A DNA stretch of 64,000 nt, from positions 7,385,501 through 7,449,500 of the forward strand of contig CP114493.1 of assembly GCA_027186245.1 (NCBI GenBank), written 5' to 3'. The stretch comes from Coriaria nepalensis (Eukaryota > Streptophyta > Magnoliopsida > Cucurbitales > Coriariaceae). The translations under genes and the position numbers were made by a program. Below the pieces are notes generated by a model. It was given only the letters and a program-made list of their open reading frames with translations, searched no databases and was not told where the DNA came from. Of the stretch, positions 21,451 through 33,968 are shown piece after piece (the stretch's first letter is position 1; each line of letters begins with the position of its first letter).

Positions 21451-23980
21451 TCAAATGACTATCCTGTGCAAAGCATCACATACATGCCTCATAGGGGGTC
21501 TCCTTTCAGGACTATTACTAACACATGCCATAGCAATCCTTAAAACCGAGATAATCTCCTCATCTGTCTCCGTATCTGCATCTTGGGACAAATATGGGTC
21601 CAAAACATCTGAAAGTGGCTTCTTCTCTTCAATACAAAGCTGGATCCAATGCACGATATCCATTTCAGACGGGCCTACCTGGATGACAGGTAATCTTCCC
21701 GTTATCATTTCCAGTAGAATCACACCAAATGCATAAACATCCCACTTCTGTGATGGTTTCACCACTTTCATTGATTCTGGGGCCTGATAGCACGACCCCA
21801 CATTATCTGACAAAGTAAGCGTCGAAGCAAGTGCGGAGCTCGTAGCCTTCTGCTGCCTTTCTTGTGGTTTTTCAACACGATCGGATTGTAGGGTGGGTGA
21901 CCCACCAGCTATGTTAGCAAGACGACCAAGGCCGAAATCGGAAATGCAGGGGTCCATGTTCGATCCAAGAAGTATGTTGCTTGGCTTCAAGTCACCATGA
22001 ACATATTTTTTGGGACTAAATTCGTGCAGATAGGTCAATCCTTTCGCAACGCCTTTCATGATTTTTAGCCGATCAGACCATGGTAATGGCTTAAATGACT
22101 CCGATCCGGGCGTCCCTGATAACAACATTTAGGTGTTGAAACAAACATAACAACAGAACATTAGGTTTTCAATCAAAACACCAATTTAAAAGGAAATGAC
22201 TTATCCTTTTCTAAACGGAAAATTAGAGTGACTTGGATAAGAGCATTTGAAACTAATCCAAAAGCAATATCCAATTTACCTAATAATCTATGGCCCAGTT
22301 TGCCTCAGAGTTCTAAAACGCTTTCCAAACTTTTATATTAATATGTCATATCAATTTAAGTCAAATCTCACTAAGAATCTACTTCCAAAAAACTAGTTCG
22401 ACAACCGCTAAGATAAACTGGCCCTAACTAAAACACCGTTTGTAGACTCCAATTTCAAACGTTGAAACCAAAAGCATACCTAAACACTTACCGTGAATTG
22501 CAGTGGCAAGGTTTCCATTAGGGATATAATCATATATGAGAAGCTTCTCATCTACCGACCAATAATAAGCTCGAAGAGTTACAATATTTGGATGCTTAAG
22601 CTTTCCAATCGCCTCTACTTCCGTTTGAAATTCCTTAAACCTTTGAGAACCACCTTCGCCTAACCTTCTCACCGCTAAGGTAAGTCCATCTTCAAGCACA
22701 ACCTTGTAAACAATCCCAATCCCACTTTTTCCTAAAACAAAAGCCGACGCCTTAAGAAGCTCATCAAGATCAAACGCCACTTTCTTGTCCAACGCCACAA
22801 GATCATATTGCTCCACATTTTCAGAAAGAGTCTCTGATTCATCTTTTCTAAAGCACAAACACTCCTTTCTACCCTTTCTTCCTCCCTTTTCAAAACCATA
22901 TCCAGCTTCATCTTTACTCTTGCTATCAGTACACACCCTTGAGTAACAATATGAGAATAACAACCCTATGAGGCATATACCGATAATATCGCTAAGAACA
23001 ATTGCAATAACAGAACTTTTACTTAACCCTCTTGCTTTCTCACCCTTTTGACTATTATCATTAGAGTTATCAGGCGGAGGGTTATCGGGTAGGTAAGGAA
23101 TGGAGGAAGGTGAGCTTGCGCCGGGATTTTCCGAAGAACATGCGTTCTTCAATGGGGGCCCACAGAGTCCAGGGTTTCCTATAAACGCAGTTGGTCCTCT
23201 GTTCATAAGAGCACCATTTTGAGGTATAGGACCACTTAAATTATTGTAAGTAAGATCAATGTAAACCTTTTCAGGAAGATTTCCAAGACTAGCTGGGATG
23301 GAACCCGAAAAATGATTATGCGACAAATCAACAGTGCCTTGTAAACTAGACAGGTTCCCTATATCACTAGGAATTGAACCGCTAAACATATTAAAAGAAA
23401 GATCAAGTTTTGTCAGAAGATTGAAGCTAGCACCAAACCCATTTGGCAGAAAACCAGTGAAATTATTTTCACCAAGATCAAGAGCTTTGAGCCTTCTACA
23501 TTGAGTAATCGAAGTGGGTAACGACCCATTGAAGAAATTTTGTGATAAATCTAAGGTTTGAAGATAAGTAAGCTTCCCAATTTCATTAGGCAAGGACCCA
23601 GATAATAAATTACCAAAAAGTACTAAGCTCTGTAATCCCTGAGCTTCAAACAGCTTTGATGGCAAGGTTCCGTAAAGCTTGTTGCTCCTCAAATTTACAT
23701 GGCGGAGGTCAGAGAGAGATCCGAGAGAAGGATGAAGAAACCCGTTTAGTTTCTTCTTCGGAATGCTGAGAGAGACAACTCTTTGATTACCGCATGTGAT
23801 TCCGTTCCATAAACATGGCGTTTCATCGGAAGAGTTCCAGTTGCTTAGACACCCGTTTGGGTCTTCTTTGATCGACTGCTTGAAAAGTAAGAGCGCTAGG
23901 CCTTCGCCGTTTAAAGAAGCAGCTGGATTATAAGAGTTGCAGAGGAAGAGAAGAAGGTAAAGCAGAGTGAAAGCTTCCAT
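21451..23980 (-). CDS. ZAR1-like LRR receptor-like (pseudo)kinase
   Basis: Two exons, 23980-22492 and 22115-21451; 717 aa. Order: signal peptide (residues 1-20), an LRR N-terminal cap with '[16 protein letters not shown]', about seven leucine-rich repeats, a Pro/Ser-rich juxtamembrane stretch, one membrane helix ('[19 protein letters not shown]') and a cytosolic kinase domain. The glycine loop is '[12 protein letters not shown]'. The usual VAIK lysine is Arg ('[10 protein letters not shown]'), the HRD motif is HGD ('[13 protein letters not shown]') and DFG is kept. The same Arg is what I recall in Arabidopsis ZAR1 (At2g01210), which acts in zygote asymmetric division, and in At1g67510. The first in-frame ATG is at 23980. 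It is convergent with the IAA32-like gene, as in the Arabidopsis neighbourhood. Strict catalysis is doubtful; a signalling scaffold is likely. Confidence 0.93.
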
Positions 23981-24169
23981 TAGGAGGAGGAGTAAGAAGA
24001 AGAAAAGAGACCGTCGGGTTTTACTGGGCGTCACTTCTCTGTCTGCTTAGGAGAAAGCTTGATGAGAGAGAGAAAATGGAGGCTGTACTGACCGAGTGGA
24101 GTAGCGGACTAAGCGGAGTAGAGGGTGAAAGCTTTGACACAGAGAGTGAGAGAGAGAGAGATAGTTGAA

Positions 24170-26392
24170 GACAGGTAAAGTTTTTGGCGTGCAAGACATT
24201 GGGAAAATAAAAAATAGTGAAAGGAAAAAGAGAGAAATTCTTATGAATAAAAAAAAAAGTAGGAAAAGGAGTAAGTCGGTGGGGAAAAAAGAACTAAAAA
24301 AAGGTTTATTTTTTAACTCCTCATTTTATCGCGATACTTGGTTTGAGGACAATATTATAAATTATTAGTTATTAATAGTATTAGGGACCCTCTAATCAAA
24401 TTGAGGTCCCCTTAAAAACCCTAAAAAGTTGAAATTATATGGAGCTAAATTGAGTTGGGTTCGTGTTGGGTCTGAGTTCTTAGTAACTTTGCTTAAGCTT
24501 GAGTTTTTGTATGTTTATTATGGAGTTTTCTCTCTCGGGTTCATTGATTATGAGTTAAAAAAGATATAAAAATTAATTATGATTATGAAAAATAAAAATA
24601 AAAAATTTGATGACGATTACTCCAAACTCTCTAATTAGGCCCTACTAGACCAGACGTGGTCCACACATACGGCCATGCCTGATTATTTCTACCACTACTT
24701 ACTTATGAAACCGTTGAGGAGAAAAACAATATGATTACCATCACATGTTACGTGGCCCTACCATTCTCGAAATCTGGCCCCCTCATCAAAGACAGCAAAA
24801 GCCAGCTTTGACTACTTCCTACCGTTCCGATCACACATTTTTTGTTTTTACGATAAACTAACGGCTCTGATCTTTCACTGTGGTGTAACAAGCTGTACAA
24901 TAATTCGCACCACTTGTAAGCATAGCATAGTGGCCTGTGAGTAGCATCTTAAAATATCGCGATATACAAATGGGAACACGATAAAACAGCGGCAAGTGTG
25001 AAGTGTGAACTTTAGAAATAGCCGTTGATTGGAGAATGGGTTAAAAGATAAAAATGATAAATTTTAGGGGCTTTTGTAGAATATTAGATAAATATATATA
25101 TAGCAATTTTAGTTTCCGATTTTTCTTTGTCTACAAATTATTTTGTTTTTTGGTCAAATGAAAACTCACATCACCCAGTAATCAGCGCTACGGCTACACA
25201 GCTTGCAATGAGTATTTGTCAAACATGTCATAAACGACTCATTACAATAAATATCATAAGACGGCCACTTATTATTATTATTATTATTTTTTCTTAAAAA
25301 TTTAAGAAACTCTTTTTTTGTGATGAGATATAAATTTAAAAAATAATAATTAAATTCATAATATTATTAAATAAGTATAAAATATAATTTAAAATATTAA
25401 ACCCATTGCTTTTCTTGCAAGTATGTATATATGTATACACTATGTATATCTCCCACTCCTTCATCTCGTATAATACTGTATTGTCTGCACGCACAGATTA
25501 ATTTAGTCACGTGCCCATAAAACACAACACATGTCAATATTATATACACATAACAATAAGAAATAATGCAAAGTATAAATCATGCATTCGAATTCTAATT
25601 AACTAATTATTAGTTAGTTACCAATAAATAATAATAGATTAGATGGATCCAATTACCGACATAATCCATAGACGAACAATTGTCTGTCGGGAAATTAACT
25701 AATTACAATGATGTAAGATTAATTACTAGATTTAATAATTAAGTTTAATTATTAAGTACCAAGAAGAAGAGTATGAAATGATTCCAACATGAAATTTGAA
25801 AGAATCCGAACAGGAAACTTGCATGTACACAGGCCTTGCCATGGCAATGCGTAAGAATGCTATGAGTTATAAACTAAATAGCAAAATAGAAGCGCTTTAA
25901 GGAAAAGCCCATCTCAATGAGAGAAGAATAAGGTATGGAGGAAGTGACATGGGTTCATATTAAGTTTGTATCCATGCGTGCAATAAATGTTAGTTCGATC
26001 CAAACACGACTGTTTGCAATATATAAAAGAATCTCTCCCAGCATCTCTCAATAGAGTTTGGACTTTGGACCATAACTGGTTTGTCGTACGTAGTGTAGAT
26101 ATAATATGAAGGAAATCAAGACATACACCCAATTTCCGCATGAAAACAAGCAGCAACAGTGATCAAGACTTCATGCATTATATCATCACGTGCCTCAATA
26201 GCTTCTAAATATATACATAATAAATAAACAAAATCATTGAAATGACGGATTAATGAATGTTTTAAGTAAAAAAGAACTCATAATCTCATAACTAAGGATA
26301 CTAGTAAAAAACAGAACAGCCAAAACTGTTCATCGTTACCGAAACTACAATAGAATAACCGAGCAGAGATCGTATTTCTAACCTTATATATA
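24170..26392. other. AT-rich spacer, no gene recognised
   Basis: About 2.2 kb upstream of the LRR kinase and downstream of the DUF1218 gene. There is a (GA)n run near 24143-24160 in the kinase leader and a TTA run near 25267-25287. I saw no conserved exon on either strand. Confidence 0.5.
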
Positions 26393-27788
26393 TCACTTCT
26401 GAGGTTGATCGGCTTGATGTTGATCATACTCTTGACGTTGTGGGAAAGTGGAAGTTGCCAAGCCAACGCCTTCATCACGATGCTTCTCCCAACCACCCGT
26501 ATCAGCTCTAGAGTGGGCCCAGTAGTAGAGGATGGAACCGAGCAGCGATAGCAATGTCATGGCAGCTCCGGCAGCAAAAACACCCTTGCGAAGTGTAGCA
26601 CATGATAAGTATTCCACCTTAAATGCTGCCCTATACTTGGTGTGATATGCATTCCTAGCAGACCCTGCCAATAAGCATGCCTCTGCTCCCAGAAAGTTAA
26701 GCCTAACGAAAAACCAGACAAAACTTTTGCTTAGAAGATTGACCAATTTAATTTTTACTATTTTATTTAAATTGAATTTCGAGAATTCAAAAATATCATC
26801 GTTAAAATATTTTTTTTTCAAAAAGAGATTGTTCGTGAACATGTTCCAATTTCGTCCATAGGAATCAAGGGATAAGAAAAATACCTTTATCTTCTACCCT
26901 TACTATTATCATAAACATAACACATTCATATATTAAATAACAAAATTTCGTTAAAAGTTTATCATATCCCAAAAACTATTTTTACGCTAACACAAACAAT
27001 TCAAAAAAATGAAAATATCATTTTATAAAAAATTATAACTATTACGCATTTCAAATTTCGATAAATTTATATCAACAGCATCATCGGCTATACTCACTCT
27101 TCGTGACAAAGTTGTTCTAAGTAAAGACATTTTCCTGGTATCATTAACAAAGTGAATGGTGACAAAAATGATTAAAGCAAACCCACTCACTTATAGAAGC
27201 ATCTGGCCGCTTTTTTTCTTTCAAGAGTACAATAAAAACCAAAAGGTATCACAGAGCAAATCAATGCCTTTTAATTGTATTATTGGATCCTAAATCTACA
27301 GTTCAATGCAAAATGAATTAGGGAAGAATAAAAGAGAGAGGGAGAGATTAGAAGTATGACCATGAGAAGACGAAGAAGAAGACAGCACAGGCGGTTGACC
27401 TTCCCGTAATCAGCCCTCTCCCAAAGCACAAACACCTAGTGACGCCATTAACTACCATCTGGCTTATCAATAGAAGAACAAAAGCCGATAGGCCGTAAAT
27501 CGTCGACCCATCGGAGTCGTAAACACAATATGTATGCTCATCGTACTCGTCCGGTACCACCTTCGCCTTCACACACAGTCAAAGCAAAAAAAAAAAAAAA
27601 ATCATCAGTTCACAAGCTCGCAGAGTAAAATAGCTCTATTAGAGAGGGGTAAGATAGAAGAAGGGCGGGGAGAAAGGAGAGGACTATGAAGTTACCGTGC
27701 TACGACGCCGTTCGGCGCCGATGGCAAAGACAAAGGCAATGAGGTGCAGAGAAATGATAATGGCCAAGATGGCGACTGAAACAGCCAT
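26393..27788 (-). CDS. DUF1218 four-helix membrane protein
   Basis: Exons 27788-27696, 27566-27361, 26702-26393; 202 aa. Four hydrophobic segments: residues about 5-24, 50-73, 84-112 and 131-152. The conserved DUF1218 blocks are seen: 'ERRRS' after helix 1, the Cys pair region 'YCVYDSDGSTIYGLSAF', 'TRCLCFG', 'EACLLAGSARNAYHTKY' and 'CATLRKGVFAAGAA'. Helix 1 with its start serves as a signal anchor. The family includes VCC and DESIGUAL (DEAL) proteins that affect vein patterning and leaf symmetry; the molecular function is unknown. The donor after exon 2 is GTCATA, a weak match. The C-terminal tail is hydrophilic, Gln-rich. It resembles what I recall as At1g68220. Confidence 0.88.
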
Positions 27789-27849
27789 TGTTCTCTTTAC
27801 TCACTCTCTCACTCTCTCTCTCTCTCTCTCTCTACGTGGGGCGGGGAAG

Positions 27850-29360
27850 GGGCACTGTCTGTCTGTGAGCGCCCTAAAAAAGGTTTTAAAATGTCCGCCT
27901 TTTTTAATGTTCTGTGCCTAAGTTTCCTTTTTTGCCCTCATAATTAAGCGGCTAAGGTGGCCATGTGGGCCCTGGGGCAATGATTTAATTTGCATTTAGT
28001 ATCTTAATCAACTGCTTATGTGTTAACACTGTGATTGACCAAATTGTGAGCTTGTCCAATGATTTACGATGGGATTACGTTGAGAAGTCAAGATGTACAC
28101 GTGGTGGGAAATAAGTGGTCAAGGTACTTTTTCTTCACGGGAATTCTACAATCGCTTAAGAGTGGTGGGACCCTGCCAGATTATTTGACCATTATTGACG
28201 AAAATGTCAAAATGAGTGTCCAAGGCAGTTGGGGGAAGGAACTATCTCCAAATTTGAATATCTCAATCCTTTTTAACGATAATTAATTAGTAGATTTTAA
28301 TAATATTTGATATATTTAACGATAGATAAAATAGTTGAATTATTTTTTTTTTAATTTGAGATTTTTTAATTTTGAAATTAGTTCTCTAATTTCGTGAAGA
28401 GAGAGATAGCTGGACCCAACGTTTTTTGGAAAAAATTTTATTTAAATATAATGGAAAAAATTATTTTTATACAAACATTTCACTATATAATATATCAAAT
28501 TTATTCATAATTATTTCAATGATAATAATAATATCTTATATCTTCTAAATATAGTGAGTTAGTTAAATCAAGTATAAATCGTACGTTAACTATTATATAA
28601 AATGTGTAATGTACGGACATAATAAATTTTGATTTTTATATAAAATGTATAATTTATGAAGAACATAATAATTTACAAATGTAACGGTTTTTATATAAAA
28701 CGTATCATATACGACATAAAAATATCTCCGAGGATTCTCCGTCCGGTAATTATTTCGGATCTTTATAGCAGTCAATAAAAAAAAAAAAGAGAACCCCTAT
28801 CGATTATTTCGATAACAACGATTAGTCATCAACATCAAAATCTTATAAACACAGCTATCCCATAATCATGTTACATAATCACACCTCAACCGGACCTGAC
28901 ACATATACAACTTTCTTCTCCCTATCAAGATCCCGGTGAAGATGATAGTTACAAAGCATTACAATCTAAACATAATCAGGACATTACAAAAAGAGGCCTG
29001 GTTTCTTCTCTTATCATAATACACCACTACCGAAATATTAAACAACGAAAAAACGAACAAAAAAAGTTAAGAAAAACCTGCTTCCCACAGACCAACCACT
29101 TCGTAGGTTTTTAACTTTTTTTTTTTTCCGCTATATATTTTCTCATTTCACTATCTATATCAAGACTTATTATAGCTACAAACCAACCGCCGGTGGTTAT
29201 CTCCCAACCCCTTAGAGAGTGCACCAAAACAGAGTATCAACCCCAGTTTACCTTGACATCTTGATTTTTCATAAAACTAAGGAATTTTCTCAAAGGTGGG
29301 CCAAGCAAGTAGGCTATGATGGCAAAAACTTGTAGATTACAGTTCAAATTATGTCCGGTA
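27850..29360. other. Spacer, no gene recognised
   Basis: DUF1218 promoter with a CT microsatellite (27803-27832 region), then AT-rich DNA; poly-A and poly-T runs near 28779 and 29118. A 75-codon plus-strand frame at 28059-28286 has no recognisable domain. Confidence 0.45.
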
Positions 29361-32321
29361 TTATCGACGGCTGAAAAAGAGAAAATCAGGGTGATTGACC
29401 TGAAGAAGTCTTAACCGATTATCTGCAGCCTGCAAGAGGGAGGTTGCCAACTGGGACTCAACTCCCCCATTATGGGTCCACAGTGATCCTTTGAACTTGT
29501 ATGAAGCAAGACCAAAAACAGGTAAAGACATCTTTGGGATACCATCCATTCCACTAGGACATGTCACCACTGGAGCCTGTGTGCTTTGTAGTCCTGCAAT
29601 AGAAAGGATCAAAAAGTACATGAATAAAGATAAAAAGCAAAGTCGGAAATATATATGTTGTCAAACAAGACTCAATGATGTGTACTCATAGAAGTAGTAT
29701 GTTGTCCCAGTAAAATTGGTCAAGCAGACTTGTATCACTAAATAAAACCCTTCTAAAATTTGAAAGGCAGCTACAATTGGAGATCTCATAATTGCAAGGA
29801 ATTTGCAAGCATGATTACTTACTTAGTCATACTCTGAATTAAAACTTCCCAAAAAGAAAATCAATTTCACCTTTCAATGCTCTAAAATACATTGCAGGTA
29901 TATAAGCTAGATTTAGTAATGGTTTGCTAGATGAACAGCAGATATAGCAAAAGCATCGAGTAAATATTTTGAAATGGCAGCATACATTAGTTACCTAAAT
30001 AATAGGTAAATATAAACTAATATAGGGGTAGGGGAAAAAAGAAAAGGAAAAACAGAGAGATGTAAGTACTAAATTATGCACGGACATGCATGATTGCCAA
30101 CTTGCTAGCATACACAAATAAAAGTAAGAATCACGTACCTTCCATTGAAGTATAAAGAGAATGGTAGGTTAGAAAGCAGGCATCCAAATCCTTTAAAGTT
30201 GGTCCAGTTGGTATCCTGTAAATCGGGTACCTACAATAGTCCCAACAAAACCATTATTCACATGTGTCTGAAATAGAGTCCCTCTCCCCCAAAAGTAAAT
30301 GCAAGACTTCTTCGTAGCTTGTACCATGCAACAGAAACCCAGCTGTGCGGCAAGAGATCACAACTTTTCAATGTTTTCAGATCTGGGAAGCGTGAGGCAA
30401 GATCAATTATCTGTGAGAATAGAGAATGTAAGGACAAAAGAAATGTGTATAAGAGGATAGATACATGCAACTATATGCATCCTTGGTATATTTAAACATT
30501 CTGAAAGGGGGAAAGGAGTACTAGCCTTGTCAGCTAACGGTTCACGAGTATACGGTAAGTCCCTTTCTAGATACTCAAAAAGAAGGCAACCTTCAGAATT
30601 TACAGATTCAGCCTCATCGCTGGAACAGTCTTCTTGAAGTCCAAAACACTGGTTCCTCAATGACAATCTGTCCACTCTAAGGGAGATATCAGCAGATAAA
30701 TTGTGACAATTATGTTGATTTCCAAAATACTTTAATCTCTTATCAGTTTCAGAGTCACTGCTCCCATCACTGCTGGAATCTCTGAAGTCGCTGTCACATT
30801 CTTCACCTGGCCGTCTATTAATGAAAAGAAGAAAATGAGAAGAAAGGGCATACAAAGAAATACTCTAATCTGTCTGTGACTCTTTACTTTTTTCTTCTTA
30901 TTATTTTTTTCCAGAGGAGAAGATAAGCATTGACATTCCAAGTTTCTCTTAGGAGAGTATAAGAAATGTGTTGAATGCAAGGGTATTACGAGAGCCGGAG
31001 ACTCCACACAGAAGGCTAACCCAAAAAAATATGCCAGATCGAACAAAAGAGGTCCAGTAACAAATTAGCATTTGTGCGCTTGAGCAGGATACAGGCTCAC
31101 AAGAAATATTACAGGCCTGCTCAGAACTTCTCACCCATAAACATGCTGTATTGAGGCATAAGAAGAAGAATAAGGAACATGATGGGGTGGCAGGACAGAT
31201 AAGGACAGAGAGAGTAAGTGTGCAAATGGAGTTCATCTTTGAAACAAGTTTGGGACACGCAGGTTATGAGTAATGCAGCAATCAATTTATTGACAGCAAT
31301 CTTGTCCTTTTCATTGCATGCAACTTCTTTCTTCAAATTCCGACACAGCATCCCACTAATAGACACAAAGGCGTACTAATGAAATAAGCAAACAAACTGA
31401 GGCACTTCATCAGAATCATCCAAATTCCTTAAAAAGCAGATATTTTGAGTCATTGACTACTTCACACAAAGTAAATAAGGTGATTACATGATAAAAAGCA
31501 GATATTTTATTCCAGGAAATATTTGGTACCTTGTTTTTGCAGACAACTTCAAAGGGTCAACATATATTTGTATCCCAGACAAATAAGGGACATAGTATTG
31601 AACCACATAATCAATGTCATTCAATATTACAGGCACTCCAGCACCATAAGCACTCCACTCCTTGAAAGATTCCCACAAATCACCCAGCACAAAATATGGT
31701 CGAGGCTCCATATCACTATTCCTCCACCCCCTTATCGTTCTCTGCTGAAAAAACCATTTAAAACAATCAAGTATGTGAAAAGAAAGGAAACAAAAAGGTT
31801 GGTCTACTTTGCTTTAATTGTTAGAGAAATTAAGTACACTTCGCCTAGCATAAATCCTATCAAACCCAAAAGGTCATATTATCTCAATCATCTCAACTAG
31901 CTTGTAAGATACACCTAATCGATTAATGAAGATAATCAAGAAATCATTTAACAAGTAACCTAAAGATAACTACATTAATCCACCAGAGAAATAATAGCTA
32001 ACAACAAATTCGACGGACCTTCGAGAGGGACCGAGCAGGAACAGACGGAGTTATTGAATGCAAGAACCGCTCAAGATTGCTCAACGGCGACACCGCCGGC
32101 GCAGAACCATGTTTCAACGTCCCCTCAGGCCCGAGCCGACCTTCCGCCTCTCTATTCAACGAAACAACCAAGTTATCCTTAATCGACGGGGATTGCGTAG
32201 TGGAAAAGTCGCTCTGAGCTCTCCTAAGCTGATCTTTCTGACGCAGCCTCCGCCCTTTCGCAGGATTGTAAAACCGATCATCTCCACTGCTTCGACCGAA
32301 CTGCATACCGGATCCTAACAT
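29361..32321 (-). CDS. DUF789 family protein
   Basis: Six exons: 32321-32019, 31744-31530, 30814-30526, 30410-30325, 30230-30139, 29593-29361; 405 aa. The N terminus is basic and low-complexity. The DUF789 domain starts at '[16 protein letters not shown]' and continues with '[19 protein letters not shown]', '[13 protein letters not shown]', an acidic Ser-rich linker, '[20 protein letters not shown]', '[16 protein letters not shown]', '[17 protein letters not shown]' and '[13 protein letters not shown]'. The biochemical role is not known. The intron after 'LADK' has a GC donor (AAG|GCTAGT): the only downstream GT (in GCTAGT) would break the phase, whereas the GC site keeps the frame. It resembles At1g15030/At2g01260 (from memory), which fits the neighbouring LPP, IAA and ZAR1-like genes. 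Confidence 0.9.
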
Positions 32322-32339
32322 CTATCTCTACGATCGTCT

Positions 32340-33968
32340 CCCAAGAAAAAGCAAATTTGAGGCCGAAAACCCTAACCCTGACAACGCTCCTCCTATAAAC
32401 CCTAATTTGAAGAAGAAAAAAAAAAGTCAACGAAATCTGGAACTGTTATCGGATCATAGAGCAATCCGATTGAGAAGAAATCCGAATTCAGATCGAGGAA
32501 CAAGAATCGGCGACAGAAAATGATTAAGGTGAGGATTGAAGAAGTAAAAGCTCAGGAATAGAGATTGAAACGGAGAGACAGTGGATCTGAATGCGAATTA
32601 AAGTACGCATGGAGAGGGGCAAAATGGTCAAAGCACGTTAGATAGAGATGAACTAAAAGAAGCAGAAGGAGAGAAGGAGAAGAGGGGAAGGAGAACCAGT
32701 GCTCTGAATAAAAAAGATGGCTGGGCATGAGGGGAAAGAGAAAGGGTATCTTGGGTAATATTTTTTTGTATTTTATTAAAAAAACTATCTTAAGATTAAA
32801 AAAAAATACATATAAAATTTATTTAACATCTTTAATTTTTTATTTAACATCTTTAATTTTTTATTTAACATTTAATATTATAATTTATAAATCTAAATTT
32901 CAAATATAATTTATTTATTTCGTTTTAAAATATTGTTGATGATTGGTCAGATAGGAAGGATTAGTCAAAACTGTATGGACGGGGACACGTGTGGGATAAG
33001 GACGATACAGACGCGTGTATGGTCGGATGGAGGTCAAGTTTTATAAGCTATCTTCTTCTCATCTTATATCTGTTCCTTTTCGAAGAATATTTTTATTGGC
33101 CAGAAAGAAAGAGCAAAGACATAATGTCATCATCGATTATCATTAAATCTTCTTCTTATATCTTATATCGTCACGTGACAGATCAGTTAAAAATATCTAA
33201 CAATCCAAAATAGGAAAAACATGATGGAGATGCCCCTTCTCACGTGTTTGTTCACACTGGTAGGCACGAGCGTCGGATATTGTATCCGGTCTTAATATTT
33301 TTAATAATATTTTAATTATAAATTTAATAATATTTCTAATAATTTTACTCCCTTTAATCACAAAGTTAGTTCATTTCTCAAAAAAATATAAGCAAAATCA
33401 TAATGGTTATAAGAATGATTATATGAAGATGATGATTGGATTTATAATTTATATTAAAATAATATAGATTGGGAAAATTTTATTGAAAATGATAATAAAA
33501 ACTAATGTGGGCCACATGGGCCACGTATATCTAGAATCTTTGGGCCCAGGTATATGTTCCATTTTGATGTGAAATCTGGTGGTTGGAGATTGAAAGTGGA
33601 TCATCCATCATTTCTGCAGTCTAGTGTATGCGGATGTTTGAATTGATAAGTCAAGCAGTGGGACCATCACTTCTGGTTATATCACGGGATAGGGAGAAGG
33701 AGATGTGGACCTCATGCCATGGATCCCAATTCCCAGCCATTCTTCTTGTTCCCACTACTCACCAAGACCCCACCACACCATTACTCTACCAAGTGGATGA
33801 TGAGAAATTTTCGTAGCAAACAAGTTTACACCTTGATAGAAGAAAGCACATATATGAAAAACCAAGGCAACGGCTATACAAAAAACCGGAGGATGCACAT
33901 GTATCCCTCTCAGAAGCAGATGCCCAATAAAAGAAACCTACCTGTTTCTACTAACTCTATGTATATAC
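32340..33968. other. Spacer, no gene recognised
   Basis: Leader and promoter of the DUF789 gene, then AT-rich DNA. A 24-bp segment ('atttaacatctttaattttt'-like) occurs twice in tandem at about 32820-32866. No conserved coding segment. Confidence 0.45.

Noticed and set aside
21320..21736. 138-codon plus-strand ORF
   Set aside because: Shadow of the LRR receptor kinase exon on the minus strand.
24165..24368. 67-codon Lys-rich plus-strand ORF
   Set aside because: Low-complexity A-rich DNA in the leader of the minus-strand kinase gene.
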